From Rufibacter sp. XAAS-G3-1 (GTDB taxonomy: Bacteria; Bacteroidota; Bacteroidia; Cytophagales; Hymenobacteraceae): a stretch of DNA of 64,000 nt. Under the pieces are notes generated by a model. It was not told where the DNA came from. It saw nothing but the letters and a program-made list of their open reading frames with translations, and ran no database searches. Positions 58,092 through 64,000 of this stretch are shown here, piece by piece. The first letter of the stretch is position 1; each line of letters begins with the position of its first letter. The position numbers and the translations under genes were made by a program. The stretch spans positions 62,001 through 126,000 of the forward strand of contig NZ_JABFAM010000001.1 in NCBI RefSeq assembly GCF_013623775.1, read 5' to 3'.

Positions 58092-61000
58092 ATGACGCCT
58101 ATTAAAAAGTTTTTCCATTCACTGGGCTTTCTGTTCCTGTTGAGCTACGTCTCTTACGCACAGACCTGCCCCGACAAACCCGTCGCCTCGCTGGCAGATG
58201 CCAACGAAGAGAACTTCACCAGGTGCAGTTCAGTAGGTGGGTCGTTAGATTACAACATAGTTGTAGCCAACACCTCCACCACCGCCGCCACCAACAGAAC
58301 CTACACCATTGAGTGGGGTGATGGCAGCACCAACACCTATCCCGCCAGCTTTTCTTCTGCCACGCACACGTACAGAACCCAGGGCAGCTTCAACCTGAAA
58401 CTGACGGTGACCAGCTTAAGCGGCTGTAGCAGCAGCGTGGTGTACTCGGTGTTCAACGGCAGCACCCCGGGTTTAAGCATCCAAAGCCCTACCAACACCT
58501 CAGATTGCGCCCCGGCCGCCTTTACCTTTGGCATTAGCAATACAGAGAATAATGCGCCCAACACCACCTATGCCATTTGGTTTGATGATGGCACTGACAC
58601 CCTGTATTATACCCAAGCCACCCTACCCAAGTTTATTACACACGCGTTCACCAAATCATCTGAAGGTAAACCCAAAGGTTTCACCATGTCTGCCGTGGCG
58701 TATGGTTGTATCCAGAAACGGCTGGACGCAGACGGTATCATCATTTCAGCCAAACCTGTCCCAGCGTTCAGCATGGCCCCGGAAAGCCCGTTTTGCGTGG
58801 GCCAGGTGGTGAAACTGAACGATGAGACCAAAGGAGGCTTTAACGGGAACAATGTGGGAGGAAATACCAACGGCTACCGCCGTCTGTGGACTATCTTACC
58901 AAACGTAGGCTGGGAATTCACCAACAACACCAACGCAGCCTCGGTGAACCCGTCCATTAAATTCAACGAGAGCGGCACGTACAAAATCACACTGGCCGTA
59001 ACGCCGTCGGGCACCAGCACTACCTGTTTGGGTGACTCCATCGTGAAGAACATAGTGGTACAGGATCTTCCTGCTCCGGCTTCGGCTTTACCGGCTTCTA
59101 TCTGCTCGGGCACCACCGCCACCCTAAAGGCGCAAGGAGATGCGCCTATCTTTAGATGGTACGCCTCAGCCAATGCCAATACGCCACTAGCTACGGGTGC
59201 CACCTTCACCACTCCGGTTCTTACGGCCACTACTACGTATTATATAGAAACGGCTTTGAACGATGTTTGCGCCAACCCCGTCCGAACTCCCGTCACGGTT
59301 ACCGTGCAGCCTTTGCCAACCCCGCCTACCCTCACCCCGGTGACGATCTGCGCCGGCAGCAGCACTACTTTGCAGGCGGCGGCCTCCACGGGTACCGTTT
59401 ACTGGTACGCCACTGCCGCGGGCACTGAAGTTCTTGCCACCGGAAATAGCTTTACCACGCCTGCCCTAACGGAGACTACTACCTACTTCGCCTCCACCTT
59501 ATCACCAGAGAACTGCTTCTCCTCTACCCGCAGCGCCGTTGTGGTAACCGTACAACCAGTATTGGGCGGGAATACCATCAGCGCCGCGCAGACCCTTTGC
59601 GTGGGAGAAACCGCGGCTGTCCTGAAGGGAGCCCCCATGACCGGCGGCTCTGGCACATATGCCTACTACTGGGAAAGCAGTATTGACGGCCGAACCTACC
59701 AGGAAGCAGAAGGAACGCACACAGAAGAAACCTATAGCCCGGGCATCCTTCCCCGCACCACCTGGTTCAAGCGCACCGTTACCTCTGGCAGTTGTACCAG
59801 CGTCTCTGAGCCGGTACAGATCAAGGTGGTGCCCGTGGTTACCAATAACACCGTTGCCCCGGCCCTGCCGATCATTTGTTACGGCACGGCCGCTACCGTA
59901 GCAGGCTCCCTGCCCGAGGGCGGGAACGGCGGTTCACCGGTTTATCTCTGGGAAACCAGCACCACCAGCGCCACCGAAGGCTTTGCCGACGCCGAGGGCA
60001 TCAATTCAACCCAGTCCTATACCTCAGGAGCCCTTACCGTAGACACCTGGTTCCGGAGAAAAGTAAGCATTGACGGTTGTACCCAGACGTCACCGGCGGT
60101 ATTGATTACCATCAACAGCTTCTCCTTCCCTCCTACCGTAGCTAACGTAACCATCTGCAGCGGCGCTTCGGCCACCTTAACGGCTACTGCCCCCGGCGGG
60201 CCCTATGAATGGTACACCAGCGCCACCGGCGGCACGCCTTTCTTCACCGGTGACCAGTATGTGACCCCTGCGCTTTTTGCCTCTACTATGTACTTTGTCC
60301 AGAGCAAAGCCGAAGGAAACTGTTCTGAGGCCCGCACCGAAGTAAAAGTGACGGTACTTCCGGTTATCGCGAACAACACCATTACCGGGGCCGAGGAAGT
60401 TTGCGAAGGCAGCGCCCCTACCATCCTGGCAGGCTCCAGACCTACCGGCGGGAACGACGTGCCGGTGTACCTGTGGTTCAGCAGCGAAAATGGAACCGAC
60501 TTTGACCCAGCCAACGGCACCAACAATGAGCAGAATTACGCTCCGGCAGCCTTAACGCGGCCTACCTGGTTCCGCCGTCAGGTGACCATGGGCCCGTGCG
60601 CGGAATACTCCAACATCATCAAGGTAGAAGTTACCCCAGCCCTGGTCGCGGTGCCTGTGCCTTCAGACATGGAAATCTGCGATAACTCTTCTGCCCCTAT
60701 CATCCGCCTTGCCGCCTCTACCGGCGGAAACGGCGACTACACCTATCTATGGGAGAAAAGCATTACCAGTGCTACCGCTGGTTTTGAAACGGCTTCCAGT
60801 TCTTCTGATAACCTCCCCTTCGCGCCTGGTATTTTGCACACCACTACCTGGTTCCGTAGAATCACAACATCTGGCAAGTGCCAGATCATTAGCCCGGCCA
60901 TCAAAATCACGGTGTTGCCCTTACCGGCGCTTCCTATTGCCAATGATGCCGTCACTTGTGAGAATTCAACCGCTACGCTTGTGGCTACGCCCGCTTCGCC

Positions 61001-63269
61001 AAAACAGACCATCCAGTGGTATGACGCCGCTACCGGCGGAAACCTGCTGGCCGAGGGAAATACCTTCACCACGCCTGTTTTAACAAGAAATACCTCCTAC
61101 TATGCCCAAGCGGTGACTGAAAACGGCTGTCTTGCCCCCACCAGGGTAGAGGTGAGAGCGATTGTTTCGCCGCTGCCTGCCGCTCCTGCCACCATTGCCG
61201 CCACGGTTTGTCACTCAGAGAGAGCGGTGGTGCGGGTAAACAACCCCGGCACCGACATCACTTATGAGTGGTTTAGCGAAGCCACCGGCGGAACGGCTCT
61301 GTTCAGAGGTCCTTCTTACACCACCGCTGCGCTTACCCAGAGCACGACTTATTACGTGCAGGCCACCGTGGCTGGCTGCGCCGGGCCAAGGGCGGCGGTA
61401 ATAGTGACCGTACAGGATCCAATTGGCAATAACGTACTCAGCGGCACCCAGGAAGTTTGCGCCGGCACCGGCACCACCACCCTTACCGGCTCGCAGCCAA
61501 CCGGCGGAAACGGTCTCTATACCTACCAGTGGAAAAGCAGCACAGACGGGGTTTCCTTCTACACCATCACGGAGGGAGGCCAGGGTGAAAGTTACTCGCC
61601 GGGCAACATGCACCAATCTACCTGGTACCGTCGCACTGTGTCCTCCGGCACCTGTGTGCCACATGAAAGCGCTCCTATCAAAGTGACTGTGAGTGAGTCC
61701 ATCATCAACAACTTCATTCAGGACAACCAGGTCATCTTCATCAACACCAAACCAGCCGCCTTCACGGGCACTACCCCTTCGGGCGGGAATAAAGAATACC
61801 AATTCCAATGGAAGAGCAGCCAGGATGGCGTGACGTTTAAGGAAATCCCGGGGGCTACGAAGCAAACGTACGCTTCTGGTGCGTTAACCCAAACTACCTG
61901 GTTCCAGCGGGTGGTAGAGTCTGGCGGTTGCCAGGTTACCTCTAACGTGGTGAAAGTGACGGTGAACACCGAGATAGCGAAGAACACCATCTTTGAAGAT
62001 CAGAGCATCTGCACCGGCACCACTCCTTTGACCTTGTCGGGTACTGACCCGATTGGGGGCGACGGCAACCTCAGCTTCCTTTGGGAGATGAGCACCACCA
62101 GCCCTACTGCCGGGTTTGTGAACGCCAGCGGTAATGCCACGGGCAAGAACTACTCGCCGCAGGCGTTGATTGAAACCACCTGGTTCCGCAGAAAAGTAGG
62201 ATCAGCCTCCAGCACAGACATCTCCAATGTGGTGAAAATTACGGTGTACTCGGCCATTACCAGAAACACCATCACCTCTGACCAGACGGTATGCTTGGGC
62301 ACGGCCCCGGCCCCCATAGTGGGTGCTGCGCCTACGGGCGGCAACGGTACGTATGCCTATGTGTGGGAAAGCAGCACCAGTGGCCCAACCTCCGGCTTCG
62401 GGACGGCCTTTGGCACCAACACTGGGCCTAATTACGCACCGGGTGCCTTGCAGCGCACTACCTGGTTCCGCCGGAAAGCATTCTCTGGAACCTGTGCCGA
62501 AAGCGAAAGCAATGTGGTACAGATTACGGTAACGGCCCCGCAACCCCCTACCGTGCAGGAAACCTCTATCTGTATTGGCACCACCGCTACCTTAACTGCG
62601 GTTACCCAGGTACCTGCTACCGTGGTAGAATGGTTTGACCAACCCGAGGGCGGAAGAATGGTAGGTTCTGGCTTATCCTTCACCACCCCTATCCTCAAAG
62701 AGACCACCACATTTTACGTGCGGTCTGTTACCCAGAACTGCGCAAGTGTGCGGGTACCGGTAACCGTGAACGTTCCGGTATCTACCGCCAACGCAGGCCC
62801 AGACCAGAACATTGTCTGGGGGAACTATGCCGCCTTAGAGGCCAAAGGAGGTTTGACCTACAGATGGTCACCAAGCACAGGGCTTAGCAACGCCCAGATT
62901 GCCAACCCGGTAGCCAAGCCAGCAGTGACCACTACCTACACGGTGACGGTGACTACCCAGGATGGCTGTAGCTCTACAGACCAGGTGACCATTACGGTCT
63001 TGCACCCTATTCAGGTACCTAACGGCTTCACCCCTAACGGTGACGGCATCAATGATTACTGGGAGCTTCCTAACCTTAAAAAATACCCTTACAGCAATGT
63101 GCAGATCTTCAACCGCTGGGGGAACAAGGTATTTGAATCTACCGGCTATGAAACCCCATGGGAAGGGCGCATGAACGGGCAACCGCTTCCAGCAGCTACT
63201 TATTACTACATCATCCGCCTGGATGAGAAAGAGACTCCACTTACCGGAAACGTTACCATCATCAAGTAA
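58092..63269 (+). CDS. Giant multi-domain surface protein with T9SS type B sorting domain
   Basis: 1725 residues from ATG 58092; upstream in-frame codons run through the hairpin and are rejected. The signal peptide KKFFHSLGFLFLLSYVSYAQ is followed by a PKD-like domain (YTIEWGDGSTNTYPASF...) and a second PKD-like region. Then come about six Ig-like modules (VTICAGSSTTLQ...VYWYATAAGTEVL...FTTPALTETTTYF) alternating with about eight modules of the type NNTI...C.G..PTGGNGTYAYVWESS...TYSPG.L..TTWFRR. The C-terminal 85 residues (VPNGFTPNGDGINDYWELPNL, IFNRWGNKVFES, TYYYIIRL) are the gliding-motility-associated type B sorting domain recognised by the type IX secretion system. It is probably a cell-surface or secreted adhesin. 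The PorP/SprF gene follows after six bases. Confidence 0.93.
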   Translation: MTPIKKFFHSLGFLFLLSYVSYAQTCPDKPVASLADANEENFTRCSSVGGSLDYNIVVANTSTTAATNRTYTIEWGDGSTNTYPASFSSATHTYRTQGSFNLKLTVTSLSGCSSSVVYSVFNGSTPGLSIQSPTNTSDCAPAAFTFGISNTENNAPNTTYAIWFDDGTDTLYYTQATLPKFITHAFTKSSEGKPKGFTMSAVAYGCIQKRLDADGIIISAKPVPAFSMAPESPFCVGQVVKLNDETKGGFNGNNVGGNTNGYRRLWTILPNVGWEFTNNTNAASVNPSIKFNESGTYKITLAVTPSGTSTTCLGDSIVKNIVVQDLPAPASALPASICSGTTATLKAQGDAPIFRWYASANANTPLATGATFTTPVLTATTTYYIETALNDVCANPVRTPVTVTVQPLPTPPTLTPVTICAGSSTTLQAAASTGTVYWYATAAGTEVLATGNSFTTPALTETTTYFASTLSPENCFSSTRSAVVVTVQPVLGGNTISAAQTLCVGETAAVLKGAPMTGGSGTYAYYWESSIDGRTYQEAEGTHTEETYSPGILPRTTWFKRTVTSGSCTSVSEPVQIKVVPVVTNNTVAPALPIICYGTAATVAGSLPEGGNGGSPVYLWETSTTSATEGFADAEGINSTQSYTSGALTVDTWFRRKVSIDGCTQTSPAVLITINSFSFPPTVANVTICSGASATLTATAPGGPYEWYTSATGGTPFFTGDQYVTPALFASTMYFVQSKAEGNCSEARTEVKVTVLPVIANNTITGAEEVCEGSAPTILAGSRPTGGNDVPVYLWFSSENGTDFDPANGTNNEQNYAPAALTRPTWFRRQVTMGPCAEYSNIIKVEVTPALVAVPVPSDMEICDNSSAPIIRLAASTGGNGDYTYLWEKSITSATAGFETASSSSDNLPFAPGILHTTTWFRRITTSGKCQIISPAIKITVLPLPALPIANDAVTCENSTATLVATPASPKQTIQWYDAATGGNLLAEGNTFTTPVLTRNTSYYAQAVTENGCLAPTRVEVRAIVSPLPAAPATIAATVCHSERAVVRVNNPGTDITYEWFSEATGGTALFRGPSYTTAALTQSTTYYVQATVAGCAGPRAAVIVTVQDPIGNNVLSGTQEVCAGTGTTTLTGSQPTGGNGLYTYQWKSSTDGVSFYTITEGGQGESYSPGNMHQSTWYRRTVSSGTCVPHESAPIKVTVSESIINNFIQDNQVIFINTKPAAFTGTTPSGGNKEYQFQWKSSQDGVTFKEIPGATKQTYASGALTQTTWFQRVVESGGCQVTSNVVKVTVNTEIAKNTIFEDQSICTGTTPLTLSGTDPIGGDGNLSFLWEMSTTSPTAGFVNASGNATGKNYSPQALIETTWFRRKVGSASSTDISNVVKITVYSAITRNTITSDQTVCLGTAPAPIVGAAPTGGNGTYAYVWESSTSGPTSGFGTAFGTNTGPNYAPGALQRTTWFRRKAFSGTCAESESNVVQITVTAPQPPTVQETSICIGTTATLTAVTQVPATVVEWFDQPEGGRMVGSGLSFTTPILKETTTFYVRSVTQNCASVRVPVTVNVPVSTANAGPDQNIVWGNYAALEAKGGLTYRWSPSTGLSNAQIANPVAKPAVTTTYTVTVTTQDGCSSTDQVTITVLHPIQVPNGFTPNGDGINDYWELPNLKKYPYSNVQIFNRWGNKVFESTGYETPWEGRMNGQPLPAATYYYIIRLDEKETPLTGNVTIIK

Positions 63270-63275
63270 GCCTGT

Positions 63276-64000
63276 ATGAAAAAGCTTGCCACCATCTTCT
63301 TGTTCTTTGTGCTGATCTCTCCTGCCATGGCGCAGCAGAAAGCGCAGTACAGCCAGTACCTGTTCAATAACTTTTTGTTGAACCCTGCCCTGTCTGGGAT
63401 TGAAAGCTACACCGATGTGCGCATGGGTACCCGCCGCCAGTGGGTGGGCATAGACGGGGCTCCGGTCACGTACTACATCAGCGGGCATACTTCCTTCGGG
63501 ATGAGTGACCGGAACTCTCCCATGGGCCCCGGCACGGGCAAAGGGTTTATCCCCAAGATGCCGTCCAAGCACCCGCGCTCTACCAAGTACCACAAGTCCC
63601 GCCCGCACCACGGGTTCGGGGCGGTGGCCCAGGTAGATGAAACCGGCCCGTTGAGCACCACCAACCTGAACCTCACCTACGCTTACCACCACCCAATCAC
63701 GCGCCGCATTAACATGTCGGTGGGTTTGGCCGGGGGAATGGTGCAGACCCGCCTGGACGGAAACGCGCTCAACCTAATCAACAGCAATGACCCTTTGCTA
63801 CGGCCGGGTGCCATGAAAAGAACCAACTTTGACCTGGGGCTGGGCACCTGGATCTACTCAGATCAGTTTTACGTGGGTGCCTCGGCGTCCCAGCTCCTGA
63901 CCACCGTGGTGTCACAGACCGAAGGAGGCCAGACCCCGGAGCAAAAGCTGCAGCCGCACTTCTTCATGACGGGCGGGTACCGCATCAGAATCAGATATGA
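63276..64000 (+). CDS. PorP/SprF-family outer membrane protein (truncated by window end)
   Basis: The first 241 codons are present. The signal peptide MKKLATIFLFFVLISPAMAQ is followed by QKAQYSQYLFNNFLLNPALSGIESYTDVRMGTRRQWVGIDGAP, the standard start of PorP/SprF proteins, then alternating beta strands (LNLTYAYHHPITRRINMSVGLAGG, FDLGLGTWIYSDQFYVGASASQL) of an outer-membrane barrel. Members of this family are encoded right after type B sorting-domain proteins and help secrete or anchor them at the surface through the T9SS. The gap to the stop of the repeat protein is six bases, so the two are co-transcribed. Confidence 0.93.
   Translation, partial: MKKLATIFLFFVLISPAMAQQKAQYSQYLFNNFLLNPALSGIESYTDVRMGTRRQWVGIDGAPVTYYISGHTSFGMSDRNSPMGPGTGKGFIPKMPSKHPRSTKYHKSRPHHGFGAVAQVDETGPLSTTNLNLTYAYHHPITRRINMSVGLAGGMVQTRLDGNALNLINSNDPLLRPGAMKRTNFDLGLGTWIYSDQFYVGASASQLLTTVVSQTEGGQTPEQKLQPHFFMTGGYRIRIRY

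Overview
This is a window of about 50% GC from a Bacteroidota chromosome, most likely a Cytophagales/Hymenobacteraceae-type bacterium (Rufibacter, Hymenobacter or Pontibacter relatives; the genus is my inference). The signs are a type IX secretion (T9SS) type B sorting domain on a giant repeat protein followed by a PorP/SprF gene, promoter cores of the TAnnTTTG type, no obvious Shine-Dalgarno sequences, and several Bacteroidota families. I saw no rRNA, tRNA, CRISPR array, transposase or phage genes.

Layout. 1-7.7 kb: small stress and metabolic genes (J-domain-like protein, CsbD, ArsC-like reductase, threonine aldolase) among dense intergenic repeats. 7.7-10.5 kb: a single-chain MmeI-like restriction-modification enzyme whose specificity segment is conspicuously AT-rich. 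10.9-14.4 kb: an ECF sigma factor with a membrane partner, a toxin-antitoxin pair whose PIN toxin is frameshifted, and a decayed S9 peptidase. 14.4-17.7 kb: fatty acid desaturase, secreted esterase, DinB protein, and a truncated POT transporter ending in a (TTG)18 microsatellite.

17.7-29.7 kb: the most interesting locus, all on the minus strand. In transcription order it holds a small membrane protein, a YbjN/Tir-chaperone-like protein, a shortened PspA (ESCRT-III superfamily) protein, a one-helix membrane peptide, a YqiJ-like membrane OB-fold protein, a YqiK-type flotillin with a very long coiled coil, a three-helix membrane protein, a membrane-anchored coiled-coil protein, and a 1663-residue coiled-coil AAA+ ATPase. 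I read it as an envelope-stress or membrane-remodelling module combining PspA, flotillin and AAA+ parts. A divergent XRE/S24-like regulator sits at its upstream edge.

30-35 kb: PLD-family protein, STAS protein, isoaspartyl peptidase/asparaginase. 35.7-46.5 kb: a signalling island with stand-alone CheB, a CheB-CheR-PAS fusion, a multi-PAS HPK7-type histidine kinase, two STAS proteins and a NarL-type response regulator, but no chemoreceptor, CheA or flagellar gene. 47.5-57.1 kb: CDF metal transporter, exo/endonuclease/phosphatase-family protein, PA0069-type radical SAM protein, Gly/Thr-rich lipoprotein, a lipoprotein-SCO1-cytochrome c operon, and an Arg/Gly/Asp-rich disordered protein next to a small acidic one. 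58.1 kb to the end: the T9SS repeat protein and the start of its PorP/SprF partner.

The gaps between genes are crowded with short dispersed palindromes of at least seven families. One family, with a TGTTTT...AAAACA core, closes most transcription units and probably acts as the terminator. Another is a MITE-like element of about 165 bp present in five copies.
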